Positions 7,333-16,638 are shown, counted from the first letter of the stretch. The stretch is 32,325 nucleotides of DNA from Anaerolineales bacterium (GCA_026985995.1 JALSPJ010000186.1:1-32325); one strand, 5' to 3'. Notes: generated from the letters alone by a model not told the origin. Made by a program: numbers and translations.

Positions 7333-8196
7333 ATGGAATGGACCCTGGGCCCCCTCACCCTGCGCGCCTATGGCGTGATGATTGCCCTGGGGCTGCTGGC
7401 CGGCGCGGCCCTGGCCGCGCACGAGGCCCGTCGCCGGGGCCTGAACCCGGACCTCATCTGGGACGCGCTGCCCTGGGCCGTGGTGGGCGGCGTGGTGGGC
7501 GCCCGCCTGTGGCACATCCTCACCCCTTCGGCCTCGCTGCGTATGCAGGGCATCACCACCTACTACTATCTCACCCATCCGCTGGATGCCATCGCGGTCT
7601 GGAAAGGCGGCCTGGGGCTGCCCGGCGTGGTCATCGGCGGCGCGCTGGCCCTGTGGCTTTATGCCCGAAAGCGCAAGATGGACTTCCGCCTGTGGCTGGA
7701 CCTGGTCGCGCCCGGTTTGGCCCTGGGCCAGGCCATCGGCCGCTGGGGCAATTATTTCAACCAGGAGCTGTATGGCCGCCCCACCAACTTACCCTGGAAG
7801 CTGTACATCGAACCCCCTTATCGGATGCCCGGCTACGAGCAGGTGGCCTACTATCACCCCCTGTTCGCCTACGAGATGCTGTGGAACCTGTTCAACATGG
7901 CCCTGCTGCTCTACCTGGCCCGCCGGTGGGCCAAACGGCTGCTGCCGGGCGATTTGTTCCTCGTTTACCTGGCCGTGTATGGCTTTGGGCGGTTTTGGTT
8001 GGAATTCCTGCGTTTGGACATTTCGCCCGTGGCCGGCATCAATGTCAATCAAACCCTCATGGCCGTGGTTAGCGTGGGCGCGGCGCTCACCCTGTATCTG
8101 CGCCACCGTCGGGCCCGGGCCCAGCGAGACGCGGCCCCGCCCACAGAGGAGCGCCCCCGGCCCAAAAAGCGCCGCAAGAAGCGCAAAAAGTCGTGA
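7333..8196 (+). CDS. lgt: Prolipoprotein diacylglyceryl transferase
   Basis: 287 residues, about seven membrane helices. The Lgt signature GRWGNYFNQELYG lies at 136-148, with the catalytically important arginine R137. HPLFAYE is at 175-181 and YGFGRFWLEFLR (R220, E224) at 217-228; all are conserved in the family. Lgt transfers diacylglycerol from phosphatidylglycerol to the lipobox cysteine of prelipoproteins on the outer face of the membrane. Two lipobox proteins are encoded in this window (the PCu(A)C chaperone and the cytochrome c). The C-terminus is a highly basic tail (KKRRKKRKKS), a little longer than usual. It starts 1 nt after the previous stop, within the envelope run. Confidence 0.96.
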   Translation: MEWTLGPLTLRAYGVMIALGLLAGAALAAHEARRRGLNPDLIWDALPWAVVGGVVGARLWHILTPSASLRMQGITTYYYLTHPLDAIAVWKGGLGLPGVVIGGALALWLYARKRKMDFRLWLDLVAPGLALGQAIGRWGNYFNQELYGRPTNLPWKLYIEPPYRMPGYEQVAYYHPLFAYEMLWNLFNMALLLYLARRWAKRLLPGDLFLVYLAVYGFGRFWLEFLRLDISPVAGINVNQTLMAVVSVGAALTLYLRHRRARAQRDAAPPTEERPRPKKRRKKRKKS

Positions 8197-8263
8197 GGAA
8201 CCCGCGGGGTGACCGCGCCGCAGCGCGTGCATCCCGCCTGGTTTGGGTCGTCGAGGAGGCAAC

Positions 8264-9709
8264 ATGACCGCCAAGGTTTTGCCCACGCCGCGGTGGGACC
8301 GCCTGCGCCGGGTGGAAAACTTCGGCCATTCCATTCGCACGCCCGGCTTCGTCTTTCAACCCGCCACCGAGGAGCAGGTGCTGGAGGTGCTGCAACGGGC
8401 CCACAAGCAGGGCGCGCGGGTGGCCCTGCGGGGCAGCGGCCGCAGCTACGGCGACGCGGCCATGGCCAGCGGGCAGTGGGTGCTGGACTTGCGGCGCATG
8501 AACCGCATCGTGGCCTGGGACCCCAAGCAGGGGCGCCTTACGGTGGAACCCGGCGTGACCGTGGCCCAAATGTGGCCCTACACCCTGCCCGATGGCTGGT
8601 GGCCGGCCGTGGTGCCCGGCACCATGCGCCCCACCGCGGGCGGCTGCGCGGCCATGAATGTGCACGGCAAGAACAACTGGCACGCCGGCACCTGGGGCGA
8701 ACACATCACCCAGGTGCGGGTGCTCACCCCCACCGGCCAGGTGCACGACCTCACCCCCCAGGACGACGCGTTTTGGGCCGTGATGGGCGGCCTGGGCGTG
8801 CTGGGCGTCATCACCCGCATGACGCTGCAGCTCAAGCCCGTGGCCTCGGGCAACCTGGAAGTGCGGGCCTGGGCCACGCCCAACCTGGAGCGTACTTTGG
8901 CCGACCTGGACGCGGCCAAGGACGAGTATGAGTATGTGGTCGCCTGGGTCGACGGCACGGCCCGGGGCCGCGGCCTGGGGCGGGGGCAGCTGCACGCCGC
9001 GCGACACCTCCCGGCCCACGCGGAGCCTTTCCCCCACCGCACCTTAGACCCGGCCTACCAGGTGCTGCCCGATACCTTCTTCGGCGTGGTGCCCAAGGGC
9101 CTGCTGTGGCGCTTCATGCGGCCTTTCATGCACAATCCCGGCGTGTGGCTGGTCAACACGGCCAAATATTGGGCCGCGCGCACTTTGGGCCACGAGAAAA
9201 CTTATCGCCAATCCTTAGTGGCCTTCAATTTCTTGCTCGATTATGTGCCCCAGTGGGAACGGGCCTACGGCCCCGGCGGGCTGATGCAATATCAGATTTT
9301 CGTGCCCCACGAGCGCGCGCTGCAGGTGTTTGCCGACGCGCTGCGTTGGGTGCAAAAGTGGGGCGTGCCCACTTATCTGGCCGTGGTCAAACGCCACCGG
9401 CCCGACCGGTTTTGGCTCTCCCACGCGGTGGATGGCTTTTCGCTGGCCATGGACTTTCCGGTGCGGCCCCGGCGCTTGCCCGCGCTGCTGGAGGTGCTGG
9501 GCTATATCGACCGCATGGTGTTGGAAGCCGGCGGGCGTTTTTACTTCGCCAAAGACGCCACTTTGCGGCCCGAGACCGCCTGGGCCTTTTTGGGCCACGA
9601 GACGGTGCAGCGCTTTTTGGACCTCAAACGGGCCTGGGACCCCCACGATGTGCTGCAAACGGATTTGTATCGCCGCATTTTCGGCCCCTGGCCGGGCCGC
9701 AAACCGTGA
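8264..9709 (+). CDS. DprE1-like FAD-linked oxidoreductase
   Basis: 481 residues of the vanillyl-alcohol-oxidase FAD fold. RGSGRSYGDAA (57-67) is the pyrophosphate-binding loop. PGTMRPTAGGCAAMNVHGKN with the following NWHAGTWG (118-145) corresponds to the DprE1 'VGGAIACDIHGKNHHSAG' region. Later blocks (LLDYVPQWERAYGPGGLMQYQ and a C-terminal KDA...DLYRRI) also follow DprE1. DprE1 oxidises decaprenyl-phosphoryl-ribose, the first half of an epimerisation completed by DprE2, giving a polyprenyl-linked arabinose donor. No DprE2-like reductase is next to it, so the substrate is uncertain; a D-arabinono-lactone-oxidase-like activity is the alternative. The ATG at 8264 has GAGGAGG 5 nt upstream. The polyprenyl synthase four genes upstream could supply the lipid carrier, which is inference. 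Confidence 0.82.
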   Translation: MTAKVLPTPRWDRLRRVENFGHSIRTPGFVFQPATEEQVLEVLQRAHKQGARVALRGSGRSYGDAAMASGQWVLDLRRMNRIVAWDPKQGRLTVEPGVTVAQMWPYTLPDGWWPAVVPGTMRPTAGGCAAMNVHGKNNWHAGTWGEHITQVRVLTPTGQVHDLTPQDDAFWAVMGGLGVLGVITRMTLQLKPVASGNLEVRAWATPNLERTLADLDAAKDEYEYVVAWVDGTARGRGLGRGQLHAARHLPAHAEPFPHRTLDPAYQVLPDTFFGVVPKGLLWRFMRPFMHNPGVWLVNTAKYWAARTLGHEKTYRQSLVAFNFLLDYVPQWERAYGPGGLMQYQIFVPHERALQVFADALRWVQKWGVPTYLAVVKRHRPDRFWLSHAVDGFSLAMDFPVRPRRLPALLEVLGYIDRMVLEAGGRFYFAKDATLRPETAWAFLGHETVQRFLDLKRAWDPHDVLQTDLYRRIFGPWPGRKP

Positions 9710-9724
9710 TGAGGTGCGGGTTTT

Positions 9725-11260
9725 ATGGAACCGACCGGTGGCACCCGGCTGCCTGAGGCCCCGCGGGCGTGGTGGGCCCGGCTGCAGGGGTGGCTCGACC
9801 GCCGTTGGGCGCGCGTGCGCCTGGCCCTGCGCCTGAGCCAGGAAGACCGGGCCCGGGTGCAGGTGTATTTGCGCGACAACGCCCGCCCCAAGGCCGGGTA
9901 TTATGTGCTGGTGGTGCTTTCGGCCATCATTGCCTCGCTGGGCCTGCTGCAAGACAGCGTGCCCACCATCATCGGCGCCATGCTGGTCGCCCCGCTGATG
10001 TCTTCGGTGCTGGGGGTGGGGTTCGCCGCGCTGGTGAACGACAAACGCCTGTTGCGCAACTCCGCGGTCACCCTCATTCAGGGCGCGATTTTGGCCTTAG
10101 GCGTGGCCGTGGTGGTCGGGCTGGTGTATGCCGCGGTGCCCTTCGCCTTGCAGGGCCGCGCCCTGCCGCAGGAGATTTTGCTGCGCGGGCGGCCCAACCC
10201 GCTGGACCTGGCCGTGGCCCTGGCCGGAGGCATGGCGGCCGCGTTTGCCCTGGCCGCGCCCGATTTGTCGCCCATCCTGCCCGGGGTGGCCATTGCCACC
10301 GCGCTCATGCCGCCGTTGTGCGCTTCGGGCCTGGCCGCGGTGCTCGACCGCTGGGATGTGGCCCTGGGCGCGCTGGTATTGTTCCTCACCAATGTCATCG
10401 CCATCAGTTTCGCGTCCATGGCCGTGTTTCTGTTCCTGGGCTTTGGCGCGCCGTGGCCAGGGTATGTGCCCCCCCATTGGTCCGACACCCCGCGCGCGCT
10501 GCGCATCAGCGGCATCCTGACCCTGGCCATGACGGTGCTGTTGGTGTACACCAGCTGGCAATACGCCCAATCCATTGCGGAAGAAAACCGCATCCGCCAG
10601 GTGGTGGCCGAAGAAGTGGCCGCCATGGGGCTGCAGTTGGAGCGGTTGACCTTCACCTCGGACCCGGACACGGGCGCGCTCAACCTGGAAGTGACGGTGC
10701 GCACCCGCCGCACTTTGCGCCACGCGCAGGGCACGGCTTTGCAAGAGCGCATCGCGGCCCGGCTGCAACGGCCCGTGGCCGTGGAGTTCGTGCAGATTCC
10801 CGTGGTGCTGCTGGACCCCCGGGTGCCGCCCACGCCCACCCCCACGCCCACGCCGGGGCCTTCGCCCACGCCCACCCCCACGCCCACCATCACCCCCACC
10901 CCCACGGCGACAGCCACGGCCACCCCCACGGCCACGGCGACCTTCACCCCCACGGCTACCCCCACCGCGACACCCACGCCCCAGCCCGTGCGCATCGGCA
11001 ACACCTACGGCCGGGGCGTGCGGCTGCGCCAAACCCCGGGCGGGCCGGTCATCGCCGCTTTGCCGCCGGGCGCGCAGGTGTGGTTCCTGCACGCCACCCA
11101 GGTGGCCGGACCCTATGTGTGGGTGCAGGTGCAGGATGCCGAAGGCCGGGTGGGCTGGCTGCCCTTGTTGTATGTCCAAACCCTGACCCCCAGCCCCACG
11201 CCCACGGCCAGCCCGACGCCCCGTTTCACGCCCACCCTGACCCCCAGCCCCACGCCGTGA
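9725..11260 (+). CDS. DUF389 membrane protein with Thr/Pro-rich linker and SH3-like domain
   Basis: 511 residues. The N-terminal two thirds is a DUF389 (TIGR00341-type) membrane domain. [20 protein letters not shown], then [19 protein letters not shown] (about 60-98), are its hallmark, followed by four or five more helices to about residue 285. A soluble segment follows, then a TP/PTAT-rich linker (about 364-420), one bacterial SH3-like domain (about 421-485, containing VRLRQTPGG and VGWLPLLYV) and a second TPSPTP tail. DUF389 has no known biochemical role. SH3b domains often bind cell wall or peptides, so an extracytoplasmic wall-facing tail is plausible. The gene begins 15 nt after the DprE1-like gene without a strong ribosome site and ends 9 nt before the flippase-like gene. 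The TP codons create a simple-sequence stretch at 10819-10983. Confidence 0.82.
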   Translation: MEPTGGTRLPEAPRAWWARLQGWLDRRWARVRLALRLSQEDRARVQVYLRDNARPKAGYYVLVVLSAIIASLGLLQDSVPTIIGAMLVAPLMSSVLGVGFAALVNDKRLLRNSAVTLIQGAILALGVAVVVGLVYAAVPFALQGRALPQEILLRGRPNPLDLAVALAGGMAAAFALAAPDLSPILPGVAIATALMPPLCASGLAAVLDRWDVALGALVLFLTNVIAISFASMAVFLFLGFGAPWPGYVPPHWSDTPRALRISGILTLAMTVLLVYTSWQYAQSIAEENRIRQVVAEEVAAMGLQLERLTFTSDPDTGALNLEVTVRTRRTLRHAQGTALQERIAARLQRPVAVEFVQIPVVLLDPRVPPTPTPTPTPGPSPTPTPTPTITPTPTATATATPTATATFTPTATPTATPTPQPVRIGNTYGRGVRLRQTPGGPVIAALPPGAQVWFLHATQVAGPYVWVQVQDAEGRVGWLPLLYVQTLTPSPTPTASPTPRFTPTLTPSPTP

Positions 11261-11269
11261 GAGGCCGCC

Positions 11270-12277
11270 ATGCCGACCCGGATGCTGCGCCTGTTTCGCT
11301 CTTCTCGCGGGGCGGCCTTTTTGCGCCTGGCCGTTTCGGGCCTGCTGCTGGCCTGGCTGTTGCGACAGGTGGCGTGGACCGCGCTTTGGGCCCAAATGCG
11401 GCATGTGGATGCCGCGTGGCTGGGCCTCGCGCTGCTCAGCACCGTCGCGGCGTTCGTGTTCACCACCTGGCGCTGGCGCGCGGTGCTACAGGCCCTGGGC
11501 CTGGACGCGCCGCCCACGCACCTGTTGGCCGTGGTGCTCATCACTTTCTTTTGGAACCATTTCCTGCCGACGACCGTGGGCGGCGATGGCTATCGTTTCT
11601 TGTGGCTGCGGGGGCGTTTTCCGGGGCGGGATAAAGCCGCGGCCGCGGGGATTTTTCTCGACCGCCTGGTGGGCTATTGGGCCCTGATGTTGGTGCATGT
11701 CGCGTTGCTGGGAGGCCTGGCCCTGACCGGACAGCCCCTGCCGCCCCCCATGCTGCTGGCCGTGGATGCCGCGGTGCTGGCCGCGGCCCTGGCCGTGCCG
11801 GTGGTGTGGTTCGGGCCCTGGCCCTGGGCGCGCTGGGCCGTGCGCTTCCCCCTGCCGCAGGGCTGGCGGCAAAAGGTCGCCCAAGGGCTGGCGGGGTTGA
11901 CCGCGCGGCCGCGGGTTTTGACCGGGCGGACCCTGGCTTACGCGGTGTTGTTCGTCCTCGCGCAAAGCGGGCTGCAGTTCGCTTATCTGCGGGCTTTGGG
12001 TGCGCGGCCGCCCCTGCCGGCCGTGCTCTACGCGGCCACTTTGGGCGCGCTGTTGGGCGTTTTGCCCGTCAGTCTCAACGGGCTGGGGGTGTTCGAAGGG
12101 GTCATGGTGGGGGTGCTGGAGCCGTTGGGATGGCCCCGGGAACAAATCCTGGCCGCCGCGTTTCTGGCTCGGGGGGTCAATTTGCTGCTGGCGTTGTTGG
12201 GCGGCCTGTTGTATGCCCTGGCGCCGCCGGGCCGTCAGATGCCCGCGCCGAACCCTCACGGCAAGGGCGCGGCGTAG
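11270..12277 (+). CDS. LPG-synthase-TM / flippase-like (UPF0104) membrane protein
   Basis: 335 residues with about eight membrane helices. The features AVVLITFFWNHFLPTTVGGDGYR, then AAAAGIFLDRLVGYWALM and the C-terminal LPVSLNGLGVFEGVMVGVL, are characteristic of the lysylphosphatidylglycerol-synthase transmembrane (AglD2/UPF0104) family. Members are proposed to flip lipid-linked sugars or lipids, or lack known function; the aminoacyl-transferase domain of MprF is absent. It starts 9 nt after the DUF389 gene, with a weak GAGAGG upstream of the ATG, and ends the plus-strand envelope run. Its last 22 nt overlap the 3' end of the convergent gene on the other strand. The context, with a DprE1-like and polyprenyl synthase gene upstream, suggests handling of a polyprenyl-linked glycan. 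Confidence 0.82.
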   Translation: MPTRMLRLFRSSRGAAFLRLAVSGLLLAWLLRQVAWTALWAQMRHVDAAWLGLALLSTVAAFVFTTWRWRAVLQALGLDAPPTHLLAVVLITFFWNHFLPTTVGGDGYRFLWLRGRFPGRDKAAAAGIFLDRLVGYWALMLVHVALLGGLALTGQPLPPPMLLAVDAAVLAAALAVPVVWFGPWPWARWAVRFPLPQGWRQKVAQGLAGLTARPRVLTGRTLAYAVLFVLAQSGLQFAYLRALGARPPLPAVLYAATLGALLGVLPVSLNGLGVFEGVMVGVLEPLGWPREQILAAAFLARGVNLLLALLGGLLYALAPPGRQMPAPNPHGKGAA

Positions 12278-14400
12278 ACCTGGTTGCGGGTGAGCAGGTA
12301 GAGATAATACGCGCCGTCGGGCCCCAAGGCGATGGTGAAGCCGGTGACCTCGGGCAAGGGTTCCCGGGGGCGATATTGGCCGGCGAAACGTAGGGACAGG
12401 GAGAAACGATACACGGCTTGCTGCGCGGGGTCCAGCAGGTAAAGGGCCGGTTCGGGGCGGCCGACCACGGCCATTTGGGTGAAGCGGGCCTGGGTGAACA
12501 CCGGGCTCCCGGCGGACGCCTCGGGGCCCAGCCGGTAAGTCAGGGCCTCGCAGGGCTGCTCCTCCTCTTCCAGCGCGTAACGGCAGCGCACCACCTGGGT
12601 ATCGACAAAAAGGAAGTAAGCCGCGTCGCCGAAGAGGCCGAAGTCGAGCACATTTTGGAAATCGGGCGCGGCGGTCCCCTGGGTGAGCAGGGCTTCGGGC
12701 GAGGCCGAGGCCAGCCGCGCCAGGTTCAACCGGTAGAAGGCATTGGCCTCGGCGTCGAGCAAATAGAGGTGGTTTTCCCACACATGGGCGCGGCGCACCT
12801 GGCCCCAGCCGTCGGGGGGTTGGGGCAGGGGGCGAGCCTGGGCCCCTCGTTCGGGGTCGCAGGTGAGCAGCAGGCCGTTGGCATCGATGACCAACACCCG
12901 CTCCTCGTAGCGAGCCGGGGGGAGCACCGCCACATCGACCAGCGCGTTGAGGTCCAAAACGCCGTAGCGCTGCCCCCGGCAGCGGAATTTGGGGTCGTTG
13001 GTGTAACGAGGCTCGGGTCCGCCGGGCCATTGAAAACGCCAGACCCGGTTTTGCGCGGTGTCTAAGGTATACAGTTCCCCCACGCCCACGGCCAGGCGGC
13101 TGAAGTGCACCTGGTCGCCCATGCGGCTGACGATGAGCGGGGTGAAATCCAGCCGGGTGGTGCGGTCCAGGGCGTCCAGGCCGCGCTGGATGGCCGCGCG
13201 CAAAGTACGCACCCGCTCGTCCACGCCGTAGCGGGCGGCCTCGTCCACCGCGGCCAGGGCCTGGGCCCAGGCTTCCCGTTGGGCCAGGGGGTCGTGCGCA
13301 GCCTGGGCCTGGGCGTGATATTGCTGGGCGATGGCCAACCAGCGTTCCTGGCGCACCTGGCGGCCCCGTTGCACATACACGGCTAAGGAAGCGGCCACGA
13401 TGGCCAGGGGCACCACCAGGGCCAGGAACCAGCCCACCCCCGGCGGGATGCGCGGGGTGAAGCGGGCCAGGGCCTGGAGCCCCCGGGCCAGGGGGCGCGT
13501 CCAGGGTTGGGGCTTCCGGGGCCGACGCGGTTGGCCGCGCGGGGTTCGCCGCGGCGCTTTGGGCCCGGGGCGGTCGGGTTCCTCATGCGGCGGCTTGGGG
13601 GGCGAGGGCGGGGGCGCGGTCGGGGCCGGGCTTGCGGCCGGTTCCGCCTGGGCCGGCGTAGGCGGGGGCACGGCCTGCGCGGCTTGCGAAGCGTCGGGGG
13701 CCGGGGCCCCGCGCCACGGGCGATGCACGACCGCGCGTTGCACCTGCCCCGAGCCCGGCTGCGCGTCGAGCCATACGCCCCGCAACGGCTGCGAACTGCG
13801 CGCCAGCAGGGCTTCCAGCGCGGGGCTCGGGTCGGGCCCCAAAAGCGCTTCCCATTCCACGGCCTCGGGCAGCGGCTCCGCGGCCAGCAGCCAGGGCCCC
13901 GTTTCCGCGGGCAGAATGTGATAATCGACCCAGGGGACCGCGCCCAGGCCGATGGGTGCGCTCCAGCCTTCGGGGTCGGGGGGAAAGACCTGATGCTGCG
14001 GGGCCAGGGCGTGCACCTGCCAGGGGCCCACCACGGCCAGGTAGACCTGGGACCCGCGCCACACCCAGACCGCGGCCCGGGCCAACACCTGTTTGCCCCG
14101 CCCGCGCAGGCGTTGGTTGGCGCGCTGCAATTCCCCATGCAAGTGGTGGACGAGGGCCTTGAGGGCCGCAGTCACCGGGCCGCCGGTTTGGAAGTAGGCC
14201 TGGGTGGCGCGCTCCAGCAGGCGCTCCTGGGCGCGCAAATCGGGCCGGGCCGAGCCAAAGAAGTCGGCCACCACCAGCAAGGCCTCGCGGCGGCGTTGCC
14301 TGTGGGCCGAGCGAGGCGCGCTGCCCACCCACTGGGCCGGCCAGGCCGCGGGCGCTTCCGCAGTGTAATGCTGAAAGACGACCAGATGGAAATCGCGCAT
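12256..14400 (-). CDS. Pseudo-PP2C / membrane-anchored beta-propeller-like protein of unknown function
   Basis: 714 residues from the ATG at 14400, preceded by GAGGG with 5 nt spacing (upstream in-frame GTGs at 14403 and 14412 have no better site). Residues 1-210 resemble a PP2C phosphatase with its metal motifs lost: LLVVADFFGS replaces the usual VVADGMGG, and VYLAVVGPWQVHAL replaces the NVGDSR-like strand. A Pro-rich, basic linker (about 240-300) leads to one membrane helix (about 322-343). A short helical stalk follows, and then a domain of repeated short beta segments ending in 'Y/V-x-L-D' turns (for example ELYTLDTAQNRVWRF and LYLLDPAQQAVYRF), typical of a beta-propeller. I infer a cytoplasmic sensor-like part and an extracytoplasmic propeller. 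No catalytic function can be assigned. Its 3' end overlaps the convergent gene by 22 nt. Confidence 0.7.
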   Translation of the reverse strand: MRDFHLVVFQHYTAEAPAAWPAQWVGSAPRSAHRQRRREALLVVADFFGSARPDLRAQERLLERATQAYFQTGGPVTAALKALVHHLHGELQRANQRLRGRGKQVLARAAVWVWRGSQVYLAVVGPWQVHALAPQHQVFPPDPEGWSAPIGLGAVPWVDYHILPAETGPWLLAAEPLPEAVEWEALLGPDPSPALEALLARSSQPLRGVWLDAQPGSGQVQRAVVHRPWRGAPAPDASQAAQAVPPPTPAQAEPAASPAPTAPPPSPPKPPHEEPDRPGPKAPRRTPRGQPRRPRKPQPWTRPLARGLQALARFTPRIPPGVGWFLALVVPLAIVAASLAVYVQRGRQVRQERWLAIAQQYHAQAQAAHDPLAQREAWAQALAAVDEAARYGVDERVRTLRAAIQRGLDALDRTTRLDFTPLIVSRMGDQVHFSRLAVGVGELYTLDTAQNRVWRFQWPGGPEPRYTNDPKFRCRGQRYGVLDLNALVDVAVLPPARYEERVLVIDANGLLLTCDPERGAQARPLPQPPDGWGQVRRAHVWENHLYLLDAEANAFYRLNLARLASASPEALLTQGTAAPDFQNVLDFGLFGDAAYFLFVDTQVVRCRYALEEEEQPCEALTYRLGPEASAGSPVFTQARFTQMAVVGRPEPALYLLDPAQQAVYRFSLSLRFAGQYRPREPLPEVTGFTIALGPDGAYYLYLLTRNQVYAAPLP

Positions 14401-14410
14401 CACAACCCTC

Positions 14411-14444
14411 ACCCCCGCGCCGCGCGGGGGTCGGCGAAAGTATA
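14411..14444 (-). promoter_or_regulatory. Putative -10 box and 5' hairpin before the pseudo-PP2C gene
   Basis: On the minus strand a TATACT (14444-14439) lies in the 72-nt gap after guaA. A perfect hairpin with an 8-bp stem CCCCCGCG/CGCGGGGG and 3-nt loop follows at 14412-14430, ending just before the GAGGG ribosome site of the next gene. No good -35 is visible. The hairpin may terminate guaA transcripts, or mask the ribosome site. Confidence 0.4.
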
Positions 14445-14472
14445 CCCTATTTCCCGGGCGGCCCTGGCGCGC

Positions 14473-16035
14473 TCATTCCCACTCGATGGTGCCCGGGGGC
14501 TTGGAGGTGATGTCGTAGACCACCCGGTTGACCCTGGGCACTTCGTTGACGATGCGGTTGGCGGCCCGGGCCAACAGGTCGTAGGGCAGGCGGGCCCAGT
14601 CCGCGGTCATGAAGTCTTCGGTGACCACCGCGCGCAGGGCCACCACCTCGTGGTAAGTGCGCTGGTCGCCCATGACGCCCACGGCCTTGACGGGCAGCAG
14701 CACCGCGAAAGCCTGGGCCACCCGGGGCTGGGGGCCCTCGGCCCGCGGCTTGCCCAAATAGCCCGCGGCCCGCAATTCCTGGCGAAAGATGGCATCGGCC
14801 TGCCGCAGGGTTTCCAGCCGTTGGGGGGTGATTTCGCCTAAGCACCGCACGGCCAGCCCCGGCCCGGGGAAGGGCTGCTTCCAGACCAGCTCCTCGGGCA
14901 GGCCTAAGGCTTCGCCCAGGCGGCGCACTTCGTCTTTGAACAGATAGCGCAGGGGTTCCACCAGCTCGAAGCGCATATCGTCGGGCAGGCCGCCCACATT
15001 GTGGTGGGTTTTGATTTTGGCCGCGTGGGGGCGCTCCGCGGCCCGGGATTCGATGACATCGGGGTAAATGGTGCCCTGGACCAGAAAGCGCGGTTGGCCC
15101 AGCGCGCGGGCGGCTTCCTCGAACACCCGAATGAAGGTTTCGCCCACGATGCGGCGCTTGGCTTCGGGGTCCGTCACCCCCCGCAGGCGTTCCAAAAAGC
15201 GCGCCTGGGCATCCACCACGGTGAGGGGCACGCCCAGGGCGTCCTGCAAGGCCTGCACCACCTGCTCCCGCTCGCCCAAGCGCAACAGGCCCGTGTCGAC
15301 GAACACCGCGCGCAGCTGGTCGCCCACGGCCCGGTGCACCAGCGCGGTGGCCACCGCGGAATCCACCCCGCCGCTGACCGCGGCCAGCACGGGCTCGGCC
15401 CCCACCTGGGCCCGCACCCGGGCCACGATGTCGTCGACCATGTGCTCGGGGGTCCAGGTGGGCCGCGCGCCGGCAATGTGGACCGCGAAGCGGCGCAGCA
15501 GCTCGCCGCCGATGGGCGTGTGCTGCACCTCGGGGTGGAACTGCACGCCGTAGTAATGCCGCTGCAGGTCGCCCATGGCCGCGATGGGGCTGTTGGCCGT
15601 GCGGCCCAGCACCTCAAAGCCCGGCGGCAGCGCCTCGATGCGGTCGCCGTGGGACATCCACACCTGGTGGCGGCCCGGCGGCAGCAGGGGGTTGGCGCGC
15701 ACCACCTCCAGCCAGGCCAGGCCATACTCCCGGGCCGCGGCCGGGGCCACCTGCCCGCCCAAGGCGTGGGCCAGGGCCTGCATGCCGTAGCAAATGCCCA
15801 GCACGGGGCGGCCGCTTTGCAGCACATAGGCCGGAATTTGCGGCGCACCCGGGGCGTAGACCGAGGCCGGGCCGCCCGAGAGAATGAAGCCCTTGGGCGC
15901 CAGGGCCATCACCTCGGCTTCGGGCGCGTCCCAGGGCAGCAGCTCGCTATACACCCCTTGCTCCCGCACCCGCCGGGCAATGAGCTGCGCGTATTGGCCG
16001 CCAAAGTCCAGCACCACGATGGTGTCGTGTTTCAT
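14473..16035 (-). CDS. guaA: GMP synthase (glutamine-hydrolysing)
   Basis: 520 residues, full length. The N-terminal class I glutamine amidotransferase has the nucleophile C82 in GICYGMQ and the H167/E169 pair in QFHPEV. The ATP pyrophosphatase domain has the PP-loop SGGVDS at 221-226. The C-terminal dimerisation domain ends with the conserved [16 protein letters not shown]. The enzyme converts XMP to GMP with ATP and glutamine. It lies 27 nt downstream of xpt, making a small purine operon in which salvage of xanthine to XMP feeds directly into GMP synthesis. The ATG at 16035 is supported by GGAGGGG about 6 nt upstream and by the family start. Confidence 0.97.
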   Translation of the reverse strand: MKHDTIVVLDFGGQYAQLIARRVREQGVYSELLPWDAPEAEVMALAPKGFILSGGPASVYAPGAPQIPAYVLQSGRPVLGICYGMQALAHALGGQVAPAAAREYGLAWLEVVRANPLLPPGRHQVWMSHGDRIEALPPGFEVLGRTANSPIAAMGDLQRHYYGVQFHPEVQHTPIGGELLRRFAVHIAGARPTWTPEHMVDDIVARVRAQVGAEPVLAAVSGGVDSAVATALVHRAVGDQLRAVFVDTGLLRLGEREQVVQALQDALGVPLTVVDAQARFLERLRGVTDPEAKRRIVGETFIRVFEEAARALGQPRFLVQGTIYPDVIESRAAERPHAAKIKTHHNVGGLPDDMRFELVEPLRYLFKDEVRRLGEALGLPEELVWKQPFPGPGLAVRCLGEITPQRLETLRQADAIFRQELRAAGYLGKPRAEGPQPRVAQAFAVLLPVKAVGVMGDQRTYHEVVALRAVVTEDFMTADWARLPYDLLARAANRIVNEVPRVNRVVYDITSKPPGTIEWE

Positions 16036-16062
16036 GGGGAACCCCTCCGGGAGCGGGCCGGC

Positions 16063-16638
16063 TCAGTCCGCGAACACAATGCGGTCGCCCTCAAAGCGGG
16101 CGATGCGGGCCAGGCTTTCGATGGGCACGCCCAGTTCCGCGGTCAGCCGGGCCCGGCCCTGCTCGAAAGTCTTTTCGATGAGCGCGCCCACGCCCACCAC
16201 CGTCGCGCCCGCGGTTTGGGCCAAACGGGCCAGGCCCAAAATGGTCGCGCCGCTGGCCAGAAAATCGTCGATGATGAGCACCCGGTCGCCGGCGCCGATG
16301 TATTCGGGCGAAATCATCAGCTCCACGATGCGCCCTTTGGTGGGCGAAGGCGTGTAGGTGAGGAACACTTCCTCGGGCATGGTGATGGGCTTGTGCTTGC
16401 GGGCGAAGACCAGAGGCACGCCCAGGTGATACGCGGTGGCCAGCGCGGGCGCGATGCCCGAGATTTCCGCGGTGAGCACCTTGGTGGCCCCCACTTGGGC
16501 AAAGCGGCGGGCGAATTCCGCACCGCAGGCCATCATCAGCTGCGGGTCCACCTGGTGGTTGAGAAAGCTATCGACTTTGAGAATGCCGTTGCCCAAGTGT
16601 TTACCTTCGGCCAAAATGCGCTGTTTGAGGGCGTCCAT
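16063..16638 (-). CDS. xpt: Xanthine phosphoribosyltransferase
   Basis: 191 residues, the normal length for Xpt. It starts MDALKQRILAEGKHLGNGIL, followed by KVDSFLNHQVDP, which is diagnostic for bacterial xanthine PRTases. The PRPP-binding motif VLIIDDFLASGAT is at 120-132, and the flexible loop KHKPITMPEEVFLTYTPS is conserved. The enzyme makes XMP from xanthine and PRPP. The ATG at 16638 is preceded by GAGGAGG and overlaps the stop of the upstream GH3-like gene (ATGA), so translation is coupled. No guanine riboswitch precedes it, which differs from many xpt genes; its expression is tied to the GH3-like gene's promoter. The open frame upstream of the ATG is only the lack of a stop codon in the overlapping gene. 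Confidence 0.95.
   Translation of the reverse strand: MDALKQRILAEGKHLGNGILKVDSFLNHQVDPQLMMACGAEFARRFAQVGATKVLTAEISGIAPALATAYHLGVPLVFARKHKPITMPEEVFLTYTPSPTKGRIVELMISPEYIGAGDRVLIIDDFLASGATILGLARLAQTAGATVVGVGALIEKTFEQGRARLTAELGVPIESLARIARFEGDRIVFAD

Noticed and set aside
10819-10983. DNA minisatellite (ACGCCCACCCCC-type repeats)
   Set aside because: It lies in frame within the DUF389 gene and encodes the Thr/Pro linker before the SH3 domain; the repetition is explained by the protein.
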